DNA of 35,471 nt from Candidatus Methanomethylicus oleisabuli (lineage in GTDB: Archaea; Thermoproteota; Methanomethylicia; Methanomethylicales; Methanomethylicaceae). The translations under genes and the position numbers were made by a program. The stretch spans positions 1-35,471 of the forward strand of contig MAGU01000075.1 of assembly GCA_001717025.1 (NCBI GenBank), in the 5' to 3' direction. Positions 1-8,495 of this stretch are shown here, piece by piece. The notes under the pieces were generated by a model. It worked only from the letters and a program-made list of their open reading frames with translations, had not been told where the DNA came from and ran no database searches. Every line of letters starts with the position of its first letter. The stretch's first letter is position 1.

Positions 1-232
1 GGTATTTGTAAAGATCGTTTGTGAACACGGCTATCAGGCCATCTCTCTTTAGGGCATCCCTCAGCCCAGCGTTATATTTCTGGAAGAACCCTTTGCTCTC
101 ACATTCCTCTTTCAATTCACTATCCAGTATCTCCTTTTTCAGCTCCTGGGGAAGCAAAACGGCGTCCGTGACCCCGGGAATCTTGAGTAGCCTGTCCATG
201 AGCTTGGCTAGTGTCGAGTCCGCAAGCGACAT
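1..232 (-). CDS. Unrecognised protein, N-terminal part (runs off the left edge)
   Basis: The minus strand is open from an ATG at 232 to the window edge, giving 77 residues beginning MSLADSTLAKLMDRLL and ending near FTNDLYKY. The piece is soluble-looking, rich in Leu, Lys, Asp and Glu, with no membrane segment and no motif I recognise. A TATA-like box at 255-264 lies about 26 nt upstream of the ATG, which fits a leaderless or very short-leader transcript; a GGGTG stretch also lies just before the start. It is divergent from the RamA-like gene, so the two may share a control region. The plus-strand frame in the same place is low-complexity Ser/Leu and reads as a shadow. No function is assigned. 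Confidence 0.6.
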   Translation of the reverse strand, partial: MSLADSTLAKLMDRLLKIPGVTDAVLLPQELKKEILDSELKEECESKGFFQKYNAGLRDALKRDGLIAVFTNDLYKY

Positions 233-254
233 TTGCACCCTTTCCTTAACGTAG

Positions 255-290
255 CGTATATATGACCGCGCTTTATATGTGCTTTTAATA
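255..290. promoter_or_regulatory. Divergent promoter region between the left-edge gene and the RamA-like gene
   Basis: Two TATA-like boxes point in opposite directions. One (about 255-264, TATATA core) sits about 26 nt before the minus-strand ATG at 232. The other (CTTTATATG at 271-279) would start plus-strand transcription near 302, about 30 nt before the RamA-like start. A second plus-strand candidate (CTTTTAATA) is at 282-290. This is assigned by sequence and spacing only. Confidence 0.5.
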
Positions 291-336
291 GCTGTGGCAT
301 ATGGCGCCATAACTAAGCTCCTAGGGTGTGGGCTCG

Positions 337-1959
337 TTGTATGGAATCGCTATAGACATCGGCACAAGCGGCATAAGGCTGCAGGCATTGGACCTATCGA
401 AATCCGAGGTAGAGGCGACTGCCATAACTCTCAGACACCCCCTTCCAGGGGCAAACGTCATAGATCACCTTCATTTTGCCATAGAGGTGGGCGTGCCGGT
501 TGCACACGGCCTAATAATCGATACGATCAACAAGCTTCTGGAGCTCGTCAACATAGACGTCTCAGCGGTGGAGCGTGTAGCCGTGGATGGCAACCCCACC
601 CAGCTCTCCCTCTTTCAGAACTCCGAGATAAGGGACCTTGCATATTGGGGGGAGCATGCCATGAGGGACATGGGCATAAAGCCGCAGGATAGGGACGCTC
701 GCATCATCAAGGCCGGGAAACTCGGCCTGAAGGTAAACCCAGAGGCAGACGTCTACATACCGCCAGGCGTGAAGCACGAAATCGGCGCAGACGCCCTTGC
801 CATGTTGGTAAAATCAGGAGTCCTTGACCGAAGGGGAGTCTCGCTTGTTACGGACTTCGGCACAAATGCCGAGATCGCATTGGTCATAGATGGCGAGGTT
901 TATACCTGCTCGGCTGCCGCCGGGCCAGCCATCGAGGGACAGAGGATCGAGAGGGGGATGCTCGCTTCACCAGGCGCAATCTGTGATCTCAACCCTGCCG
1001 TTGGGGGGTGGGGCTGTAAGGTCTTGAACGATCAGCTTCTAGCGGAAGATGGGAATGTCGTTGATCCTGCAAGCGGGGCGGTGGTGTCCAAGGGGGCAAT
1101 GGACCAGAGGGCCACCGGCATTACAGGAACAGGAGTGATCGCCCTAATTGCCCTCGGTCTCAAGGATGGCCTCATAAAGTTGCCAAACATACAAACTGAG
1201 AACAAACGCCTCAACATGCAGGATGGAATCTACTTTACGAAGAGGGACCTCGTTGAGGCTGGTAAGGCAATTGGCGCCTTCAGGGCTGGCCACATCGCCC
1301 TCTGCGAGGAGGCGGGCATAATGATCAACAATATTGATACATCGTACATGGCAGGCGCCTCCGGTTTCTATGTAGACGCATTGAAGTCTATGGATGTAGG
1401 GCAGATACCCGCCTGCTCGCGCAGGGTCTTTCAGATCGGGAACACCTCGCTCGGAATGGCCAAGGACATCGTGCTAAAGCCCGAACTGCTTGATGACCTC
1501 CAAAGGATGGCAAACGGCATCCGCGGCCATCACATAATGCTTGCAACATCAAAAGTTTTTGAGAAGGCATATACCCTCGAACTCGCCTACTGGGATGAGG
1601 GGATGCCCCTCTCCATTTATAACGAGTATCTCAGGCGCTACGGATACTCTCCTATGCCGCCTAGGTCAAAGAGCGTCGAAGTCCAAAGGGTGCATTCAAG
1701 GGACATCCCTGAATTGGGGAAAGGAGGGCTCAAGGTCCTCAGAGAGCTCGGCATGATCCTGAGTGCAGAGTTTGAAGGGTGTACCGGCTGTGAGAGTTGC
1801 CTGAAGAGCTGCAATGAAGGTGCCATAATGCTGGAGAAGGTTGGGGACCGCTTTAAGGTCGTGATAAAATCCGAGAAGTGCGATGGCATGGCATGCCTGC
1901 GCTGTCAAGCGGCATGCCCCCAAGGGGCATTCAAATTCCAAGATCTCTTGCATGACTAA
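337..1959 (+). CDS. ramA: RamA-like reductive activase of corrinoid methyltransferase proteins
   Basis: Proteins of this family use ATP to reduce Co(II) corrinoid to Co(I), reactivating the corrinoid partner of methylamine, methanol or related methyltransferases in the cytoplasm. The N-terminus begins YGIAIDIGTSGIRLQ, an ASKHA-type phosphate-binding loop; a second glycine-rich segment (TDFGTNAEIAL) follows near residue 170. The C-terminal 60 residues carry two [4Fe-4S] cysteine sets, CX2CX2CX3C (about residues 482-492) and CX4CX2CX3CP (about 515-527). Length (540 aa) is normal for RamA. I chose TTG at 337 because GGTG lies 8 nt upstream and the product then starts MYGIA as in Methanosarcina RamA from memory; GTG at 328 is the alternative. 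No methyltransferase gene adjoins it, so the partner is unknown. Confidence 0.85.
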   Translation: MYGIAIDIGTSGIRLQALDLSKSEVEATAITLRHPLPGANVIDHLHFAIEVGVPVAHGLIIDTINKLLELVNIDVSAVERVAVDGNPTQLSLFQNSEIRDLAYWGEHAMRDMGIKPQDRDARIIKAGKLGLKVNPEADVYIPPGVKHEIGADALAMLVKSGVLDRRGVSLVTDFGTNAEIALVIDGEVYTCSAAAGPAIEGQRIERGMLASPGAICDLNPAVGGWGCKVLNDQLLAEDGNVVDPASGAVVSKGAMDQRATGITGTGVIALIALGLKDGLIKLPNIQTENKRLNMQDGIYFTKRDLVEAGKAIGAFRAGHIALCEEAGIMINNIDTSYMAGASGFYVDALKSMDVGQIPACSRRVFQIGNTSLGMAKDIVLKPELLDDLQRMANGIRGHHIMLATSKVFEKAYTLELAYWDEGMPLSIYNEYLRRYGYSPMPPRSKSVEVQRVHSRDIPELGKGGLKVLRELGMILSAEFEGCTGCESCLKSCNEGAIMLEKVGDRFKVVIKSEKCDGMACLRCQAACPQGAFKFQDLLHD

Positions 1960-1968
1960 CTAACTACA

Positions 1969-2292
1969 TCACGGGATGTGGCACTGGCATGGCATCTCTT
2001 TTTGATAAGCATAGCATGTTTGGCAGATTTTTTGTTGCAGCTCATTGTGGGTCAATGCATCTTCGTGAATGCCCTTAGCTATGCTCTCGCCTAGCGCTCT
2101 TATCTCCGGAGTAAATGTGGCGTTCTCTCCCCGTTGATCTCTCAGATACCTGCTCATTGCCGATTGCGTGAGGCCCAATTTTTTCGCAGCTGAGGTTTGT
2201 GTGTAATTGTATTTCTCCATGAGTATCTTGGCTATCGATGCGCGGATGGCTGGGACATAAGCCCGCGTCATGAGTTCGCATGGCTGTCGCAT
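1969..2292 (-). CDS. HTH transcriptional regulator, COG2522-like, with Cys-rich tail
   Basis: This is a 107-residue protein whose N-terminus (PCELMTRAYVPAIRASIAK, residues 4-22) matches the pattern of archaeal COG2522 predicted regulators. A Cro/XRE-like helix-turn-helix follows (TQTSAAKKLGLTQSAMSRYL, residues 32-51). The C-terminal end has four cysteines in CQTC and CQC, suggesting metal or redox sensing, which is inference. The gene converges on the RamA-like gene with a 9-nt gap. A palindromic TATA-like ATTTAAAT at 2349-2356 gives a leader of about 30 nt without a clear Shine-Dalgarno. Position between two methyl-transfer genes makes a role in their control plausible, not shown. Confidence 0.7.
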   Translation of the reverse strand: MRQPCELMTRAYVPAIRASIAKILMEKYNYTQTSAAKKLGLTQSAMSRYLRDQRGENATFTPEIRALGESIAKGIHEDALTHNELQQKICQTCYAYQKEMPCQCHIP

Positions 2293-2302
2293 TGAACTTC
2301 AA

Positions 2303-2842
2303 CTCATATGCTATGGCATTACTTTTTTGTATTGCATCAACAAGCTCTATTTAAATTTATTTTGTACTTCATGCATCAATAGCTGCAGTCAATTCGCGCC
2401 CCCTTCACATTTAGCCAGCCTGGCATTACTGCAAAATGGTGAAACAAAGCAATTTGCCGGTTCGCGTGGCATGAGGAAGTGCTGCTTAGTCGCCTCCAGT
2501 CCGGAACCTTGGACGATCCGCTTCTGCAAGCGCGTATCCACCGGTCGTTTCCGCCCTGGGCATGCGCGCCCGCACCCAAACGTGTAGGCGCCAACGATCA
2601 CCTGGCCTGCCTTACCTTCATCACACGCCATCTGCAAGACGCAGCTATCCACCGCCGTACCGGCAAGATCAACCAACTAAGTTGATAACGTAATGGGCGC
2701 TCCTATGCTGCTGTGAACCTTCCGCTGGAATAGCTCCTCCTGCCTACAATGAAGCAAAGGATAAATGGGGTAGTGCGAGACGTCTCTATGCCTTCCGCTT
2801 GCTCGAGGTTTGAAAACCAACTGATGTCCTGGTGATGAATGG
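2303..2842. other. Intergenic stretch of about 540 bp without a supported gene
   Basis: Apart from the minus-strand TATA-like box near 2349-2356 I see no convincing gene. A 95-codon minus-strand frame (2389-2676, TTG start, several Cys) and a 68-codon plus-strand frame overlap each other; neither has a recognisable motif or a good start. A degraded gene is possible. The last bases (GGTGAT at 2831-2836) are the ribosome binding site of the next gene. Confidence 0.5.
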
Positions 2843-3886
2843 TTGACCCCAAAGGAACGCGTTCTGAGCGCCATCCGCGGCGAGGAGACCGACCGCGTTC
2901 CAGCATCGTGCGTGACGCAACTGGGGCTCGTCGAAGCGATGGAGATTACCGGCGCTAGATGGCCCGATGCCCACCGGAACGCCGATGCTATGGCACTCTT
3001 GGGCGCCTCGTTGTACCGGATAGCCGGCCTCGAGGCCGCGAGGATACCCTTCTGCCTCACGGTCCAGGCAGAGGCGATGGGGTGCCCTGTCGACTTGGGC
3101 ACGATGGAGCAGACCCCTGCCGTCGTAGGGCCGGCATTCCGGTCTGTCGATGGCGCGTCCTTGCCCGAAGGGTTCATTGGCAGGGGCAGGATCCCTGCCG
3201 TTCTGAAGGCGACTAGGATGCTGCGCGATGAGCACCCTGACCTGCCTGTGATCGTAGGAATCGAGGGCATCTGCACCTTGGCGGGTCACCTTGTGGGCAT
3301 AGAGCGCCTCATGAGGTGGTCGATCGTGGAGAGGGACCGCGTGGCCAGGATGCTGGACCTCGCCATGCAGGCGAACACGGCCTACGCCGTGGCACTCATC
3401 GCTGCAGGCGCCGACGTCATATGCGTCTCGGACCCGACCGCCTCACCAGACCTTCTGAGCCCGCGTGACTTCGCATCCCTCATCAAGCCGAGGCTGAAGG
3501 GGGTCGCTGACGCCATACGGAAGAGCGGCGGTCTCGGCGTCCTCCACGTATGTGGCAGGGCCCAGCGCATCTGCAAGGAGATGGCCGAGACCGGCTTCGA
3601 TGGGCTTAGCGTCGAGGAGAGGGTCGACATCGCCCAGGCAAGGGCGCTCATCGGCGCGCCCAGGCCCGCCCTCATTGGAAACGTCGCCGCTGCTGGGAGC
3701 CTCTTCTCCGGAACCGCGGGCGACGTCCTGCAGGAGTCGAAGCGCGCACTGATGGCAGGCGTCAGCGTCCTGGCGCCCGGCTGCGGACTTGTAGCGAGGA
3801 CGCCGCTCGCGAACATAAGGGCACTCGCCGAAGCCGCCGTCAGATCACCGCTCCAAAGCGTGCGCCTTCCGCGTGGCACCGCCTAG
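2843..3886 (+). CDS. mtaA: Methylcobamide:CoM methyltransferase, MtaA/MtbA family
   Basis: This enzyme moves a methyl group from a methylated corrinoid protein to coenzyme M, feeding methyl-CoM to methanogenesis. The 347-residue product has the uroporphyrinogen decarboxylase fold throughout: MTPKERVLSAIRG start, RIPFCLTVQAEAMG near 68-80, DPTASPDLLSP near 197-207. The zinc ligands of the family are present as H235-x-C237 (LHVCG) and C314 (APGCG), which separates it from true HemE. The start is TTG at 2843; a strong GGTGAT Shine-Dalgarno ends 6 nt upstream, and the nearby ATGs are in other frames. MtaA (methanol) and MtbA (methylamine) cannot be told apart here. It lies downstream of the RamA-like gene and the HTH regulator and converges on TreZ. 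Confidence 0.85.
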   Translation: MTPKERVLSAIRGEETDRVPASCVTQLGLVEAMEITGARWPDAHRNADAMALLGASLYRIAGLEAARIPFCLTVQAEAMGCPVDLGTMEQTPAVVGPAFRSVDGASLPEGFIGRGRIPAVLKATRMLRDEHPDLPVIVGIEGICTLAGHLVGIERLMRWSIVERDRVARMLDLAMQANTAYAVALIAAGADVICVSDPTASPDLLSPRDFASLIKPRLKGVADAIRKSGGLGVLHVCGRAQRICKEMAETGFDGLSVEERVDIAQARALIGAPRPALIGNVAAAGSLFSGTAGDVLQESKRALMAGVSVLAPGCGLVARTPLANIRALAEAAVRSPLQSVRLPRGTA

Positions 3887-4028
3887 TTCCATATGCCCCT
3901 CGCTCGGCTATCCGCCGGCTGCGCCCTATGAGACGGCGCTAGCCAGACAAGCGTTCGGCGCCAAAGCAAGCCGGCCGAAGCCCGCCCGCCTGGCCGTCTA
4001 CATTAACAAGTCTGAGGTAACCCCCTGC

Positions 4029-5948
4029 TCAAGTAGGTCCCTCGCGCAGGTAAGCGACTGTGCCGTACGGCTGTAGGGACAGCGCGCAATCGCCCTTCCC
4101 CGCGAAGGAGATGGGTCCCTGCTCCTGCCCGTTCCCGCCGTACTCCTTTCTGTTGGAGCATATTGCGAGGTGCCATTCCCCGTCCGGAAGCGCGAGCTCA
4201 ACCTTCATCTTGGATGGGCTGAACGACATGGCGACCACCGACGACTGGCTCCCTGCCTTCTTCCTTAGCGCCAGGACATCCCCCGGCAGCATCTCAGATG
4301 CCGCGTCCCGCCTTGCCACCACGCCAAGCGAGGGGCGCTTCTTGCGGAGCGCGACGAGGTCCCGATACCACCTAAGGATGCTGTCGTGAGGCGCAGATAG
4401 CCGCTGCGCGATGTCTATCTTGCTGCGCTCGAAGGTCTTGGGGTCCTGCGGGTCCGGGACATCCAGTCTCCAGTTGAACTTCCTGAACTCATTCCTTCGT
4501 CCTCTTCGAACTGCCTCGATAAGGTTAGGATCAGAGTGGCTGACGAAGAACTGGAAGGGCGCGCCCTCCGCATACTCCTCGCCCATGAACAGCATCGGTA
4601 TGTATGGCGATAGCAGAGTGGCAGCAGCGGCGAGCCTCAGCGCCTCAGGCGTCAGCACCGCGCAGAGTCTGTCGCCCATCGCCCTGTTCCCCACCTGGTC
4701 GTGGTTCTGCGAGAATACCACAAACTTATCGCACTCGAGGCCGTCAGCCGGTCTCCCGAAGCTCCTCCTGCGGAAGCCGGAATACTGCCCCTTGTAGACA
4801 AATCCCCTGTTGTATGCCTCCTCGAGGTGCCGCAGCGTCCCGAAGTCTGAGTAGTACCCATCCGCCTCTTCGGTGAGGCGCGAGTGCAGCGCATGGTGGA
4901 AGTCGTCAAGCCACTGGGCATCCATGCCATATCCGTGCTCCCCGCGCCCCCTCACGATCCGGGGATCGTTGAGGTCGCTCTCAGCTATCAGGAACGCCCT
5001 CCTGCCCTCCTCTTCTGCCCGCGCACCCACCCTCTCCGAGAGCTCCTCGAGTATGTGCTTCGCAGAGGAGTCGTATATGCTATGCACCGCATCGAGGCGT
5101 AGCGCGTCGAAGTGGTATTCGGATACCCAGTAGAGGGCGTTCTCCACCACAAACCCCCTCACGAAGTCCGAGTCGGCGCCATCATAGTTGAAGGCAGGTC
5201 CCCACGGCGTCCTATACCTGCTTGAGAAGTATGGGCCGAACTGCCCAAGGTAGTTTCCCTCCGGTCCAACGTGATTATAAACCACATCCAACACTGCTGC
5301 CATGCCTGCCCTGTGGAGCTCGTTCACGAGCGTCTTCAGCCCCCGCGGCCCACCATACGTGTTCTGCGGGGCATAGAGGCTGACGCCGTCATACCCCCAG
5401 TTGCGCCCGCCCGGGAACTGCCCCACCGGCATCAGCTCGACCGCGTTGACGCCGAGCTCGTCCCTGAGGTAGCCGATGAATGGGATTATCGCCTCGAAGG
5501 TGCCCTCGCGAGTGAAGGTGCCGGTGTGCAGCTCATACATGATGTAGTCCCTCAGCTCCATCCCACGCCAGCCTGCATCTGCCCACCTGAAGGTCATGGG
5601 GTCTACCACGCACGAAGGCCCGTGGACCCCTTCCGGCTGAGACCTCGATACGGGGTCAGGCATCCCCCTGCCCCCATCGAGGCTGAAACAGTATCTCGTC
5701 CCATCCCCCGCCCCCTCGACCGATGCGCTGAACACCCCGCTGCGCTGGGTCATGGGATGGGCCGTCTCCCCTTCACCTATTATCTTCAGGTCCACCCCAT
5801 TCGCGTAGGGCGCCCACACGCGGAAGTCGCATCTGCCATTGAGCAGGCTGCTGCCGAGTCGAGTGCCCGAACGTTCACCCTCAGATTTGGTGCGCATCTT
5901 GTGGCTTGGCAAGGTAAAGTCTCCATAAAATGCAGAGATTACTTCCAC
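4029..5948 (-). CDS. treZ: Malto-oligosyltrehalose trehalohydrolase (TreZ, GH13)
   Basis: TreZ cuts trehalose from the end of malto-oligosyltrehalose made by TreY. The 639-residue protein has an N-terminal beta-sandwich (CDFRVWAPYANGVDL, about 40-54), then the (beta/alpha)8 domain with NWGYDGVSLYAP (183-194), VVYNHVGPEGNY (222-233), nucleophile D286 in FDALRLDAVHS, acid/base E323 in LIAESDLNDPR and D416 in SQNHDQVGNR. Length is slightly above usual because of a 30-40 residue N-terminal tail. GTG at 5948 lies about 26 nt from a TATA-like box (about 5969-5977), fitting a near-leaderless transcript; an internal ATG at 5897 is the alternative start. It is divergent from the GH57-TreY-MalQ run, so TreY and TreZ are transcribed from opposite strands. 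Confidence 0.93.
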   Translation of the reverse strand: MEVISAFYGDFTLPSHKMRTKSEGERSGTRLGSSLLNGRCDFRVWAPYANGVDLKIIGEGETAHPMTQRSGVFSASVEGAGDGTRYCFSLDGGRGMPDPVSRSQPEGVHGPSCVVDPMTFRWADAGWRGMELRDYIMYELHTGTFTREGTFEAIIPFIGYLRDELGVNAVELMPVGQFPGGRNWGYDGVSLYAPQNTYGGPRGLKTLVNELHRAGMAAVLDVVYNHVGPEGNYLGQFGPYFSSRYRTPWGPAFNYDGADSDFVRGFVVENALYWVSEYHFDALRLDAVHSIYDSSAKHILEELSERVGARAEEEGRRAFLIAESDLNDPRIVRGRGEHGYGMDAQWLDDFHHALHSRLTEEADGYYSDFGTLRHLEEAYNRGFVYKGQYSGFRRRSFGRPADGLECDKFVVFSQNHDQVGNRAMGDRLCAVLTPEALRLAAAATLLSPYIPMLFMGEEYAEGAPFQFFVSHSDPNLIEAVRRGRRNEFRKFNWRLDVPDPQDPKTFERSKIDIAQRLSAPHDSILRWYRDLVALRKKRPSLGVVARRDAASEMLPGDVLALRKKAGSQSSVVAMSFSPSKMKVELALPDGEWHLAICSNRKEYGGNGQEQGPISFAGKGDCALSLQPYGTVAYLREGPT

Positions 5949-5968
5949 TCTTACCTAACTATGCATTC

Positions 5969-6020
5969 AAAAATATAGCTTGTTCGCTATCATGGCTATG
6001 GACAATTACTCTTTTATTCT
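5969..6020. promoter_or_regulatory. Divergent promoter region for treZ and the GH57-treY-malQ run
   Basis: On the minus strand TATATTTTT (about 5969-5977) is about 26 nt from the treZ GTG. On the plus strand CTTTTATTC (about 6011-6019) is about 26 nt from the paired GTG codons at 6039 and 6042, where the GH57 reading frame should begin. Both promoters fit in about 90 bp, so the two halves of the cluster may be co-regulated. Assigned by sequence and spacing only. Confidence 0.45.
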
Positions 6021-6041
6021 TTGGAGCATTTTAAAATAGTG

Positions 6042-8493
6042 GTGGAATCGATATACGTCAAGCCGTTCAGACCGTTTTGTATGCATCCACGGCCACTTCT
6101 ATCAGCCGCCCCGGGAGAATCCTTGGCTCGAGGAGGTCGAGTTGCAGGAGTCCGCCTACCCGTTCCATGACTGGAACGCTAGGGTGACCGCGGAATGCTA
6201 CGCCCCCGCCTCGGCGTCAAGGATAATGGACTCGAGCAACCGGATAATCGCCATTGTAAACCTGTACTCCAAGATAAGCTTCAACTTCGGCCCGACCCTG
6301 CTCTCATGGTTGGAGAAGCACGAGCCTGATCTATATATGGCGATAATCGACGCCGACCAGCGGAGCAAAAAGCGATTCTCCGGGCACGGCTCAGCCATAG
6401 CCCAGGTCTATAACCACATGATCATGCCTCTGTGCAACCAAAGGGACAAGCGCACACAGGTCATATGGGGGATAAGTGACTTCAAGAAGCGATTCAACCG
6501 CATGCCTGAAGGCATGTGGCTCGCCGAGACCGCCGTAGACAACGCCACCTTAGAGGCACTTGCCGAGCAGGGTATCAAGTTCACGATCCTTGCACCCCAC
6601 CAAGCTGCACGCGTGCGGAGGATTAGCGAGCAGGGGTGGACGGATGTATCCGGGGGGAAGATTGATCCGAAGAGGGCGTATCTCTGCAACCTCCCTTCAG
6701 GAAAGTCGATTAGTGTCTTCTTCTACGACTGGCCCGTCTCGCACGATGTGGCATTCTCCCGTCTCCTAGACAACGGCAAGGACTTTGCGAAGAGGCTGAC
6801 CAAGACCTTCACGAACGATCGCTACCCGCAACTGGTAAACATCGCCACGGACGGCGAGACCTATGGCCACCACCATCGCTTCGGCGACATGGCACTCGCC
6901 TACTGCCTATACTACCTCGAGTCCAACAACATGGTCACCATGACAAACTACGGCGAATTCCTTGAGAGGTTTTCACCGGAGTACGAGGTTCAGATATATG
7001 AGAACACTTCTTGGAGCTGCTCCCATGGGATTGAGAGGTGGAGGCGCAACTGCGGCTGCAATATGGGCAAGTTACCTAGCCAGGAGTGGCGGAAGCCGCT
7101 CCGCGAGGCTATGGACTGGCTCAGGGACGTCCTAGCGCCGCTCTACGAGAGCGCCCTCTCAAAGTACTCTATGGACCCGTGGGCATCAAGGGACGATTAT
7201 ATAGACGTCATACTCGACAGGTCTGAGGTCTCTATGGACGCCTTCTTCGAGAGGAATGCAAGACATGGGCTCTCGCTGGATGAGCGTCGCCGGGTGCTCA
7301 ACCTGCTCGAATGCCAACGGCACGCAATGCTTATGTACACGAGCTGCGGCTGGTTCTTCGATGATATCTCAGGGATCGAGACCGTACAGGTTATGAAGTA
7401 TGCTGCAAGGACGATCCAGCTCATGAGGGCGGTCTTTGGTGTCGATCTAGAGAAGAGCTTCCTTGAAAAGTTGGTAACCGCCAAGAGCAACATTCCGGCT
7501 TACGGCGACGGCGCAAGGATATACGAGACGATGATCAAGCCGTTGTGCGTTGATCTTGTGAAGGTAGGTGTTCACTACGCCATCTCCTCTATCTTCAACA
7601 GGATCGAGCCGGGTCCATCAAAAGTCTACTGCTATGCCGTCAATGATGAGGTGTACAACCGCTACCATTCAGGGCGGCAGGTGCTTATTACCGGCAGGTC
7701 GAGGATAACCTCTGAAATAACACTCGATGAGCAGGTCGTAAGCTATGCCGTCCTTTGGCTCGGGGACCAAAACCTCTTTGGCGGGGCTAGGCAATTCATC
7801 AACGATGATGTTTTCAACTCGATGTGTGAGAGCGTCACGGAGCCGTTCAAGAGAGGGGAGATACACCGCACGATAGCACTAATCGATGACCTATTCACGA
7901 AGGGTCAAAGCACACCTTGTACCCTGAAGAACCTATTCAAAGATAAGCAGATTGCCATAAGCAAGGTCATATCTGAGCTTGCACTCAAGAGGTCGATATC
8001 GCGCTATAGGGAGATCTATGACGACTGCCTGCCGATCATGCTATTCCTAAAGGAGATCGACCTCGCACTGCCCCTTGAGATGCAGTCTGCTGCCGAGGTG
8101 GTGCTGACCAACGCGATACGGGATGCGCTACGGCTGAAGGATATCGATCTTGATCTTCTGACAGCAATAGTCGAGCAGGCAGAGCGCCTCGACGTCAACA
8201 TCGACCGTATGATGATCAGCCTCGACGCTCAGAGGAGGGTGGAGTCAGAGATGGAGGCAATCTCAAAGGAGCCGGATGACCTCTTCCGTATAGCGCAGAC
8301 CGCCGCGCTGCTCAACCTACTTTTAAAGTTGAAGCTATCCCTCAATCTGTGGCATGCCCAGAACGAGGCATTCTCGATCATAAGTCAGTACTACGCCTTT
8401 ATGGAGCGGCGCGCCAAGCACGGCGACGGGGGGGCGGATCGGTGGCTCGCCTCATTCCGCGAACTCTGCCTGCTGCTAGGAGTAAAGGTCTGA
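6042..8493 (+). CDS. GH57 glycoside hydrolase with DUF3536, frameshifted near its start
   Basis: This is a GH57 alpha-glucan-active enzyme of the type often found with TreYZ and glycogen genes; its exact reaction is not settled. The family N-terminus is present but split. GTG at 6042 reads VESIYVKPFRPF, then the frame must skip one T in the TTTT run at 6075-6078 to continue VCIHGHFYQPPRENPW, which is the conserved HGHFYQPP active-site segment. From 6079 the frame is open to 8493. Further motifs, counted from the TTG at 6142, are GMWLAETAVD (124-133) and the catalytic ATDGETYGHHH (235-245, E239). The C-terminal half is the helical DUF3536 region. With the shift repaired the protein is about 816 residues. 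A start at TTG 6142 would lose HGHFYQPP. It is followed after 2 nt by treY. Confidence 0.85.
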
Positions 8494-8495
8494 CC

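Noticed and set aside
2389-2676. 95-codon minus-strand frame between the HTH gene and mtaA
   Set aside because: TTG start with no ribosome site, no family motif and an overlapping plus-strand frame of similar quality.
2843-3886. Uroporphyrinogen decarboxylase (HemE)
   Set aside because: The fold is shared, but the HxC...C zinc ligands and the TVQAEAMGC segment are those of MtaA/MtbA.
5271-5978. Plus-strand frame of 235 codons opposite treZ
   Set aside because: The treZ strand carries a complete set of GH13 motifs; the opposite frame is Pro/Arg/His-rich with no family.
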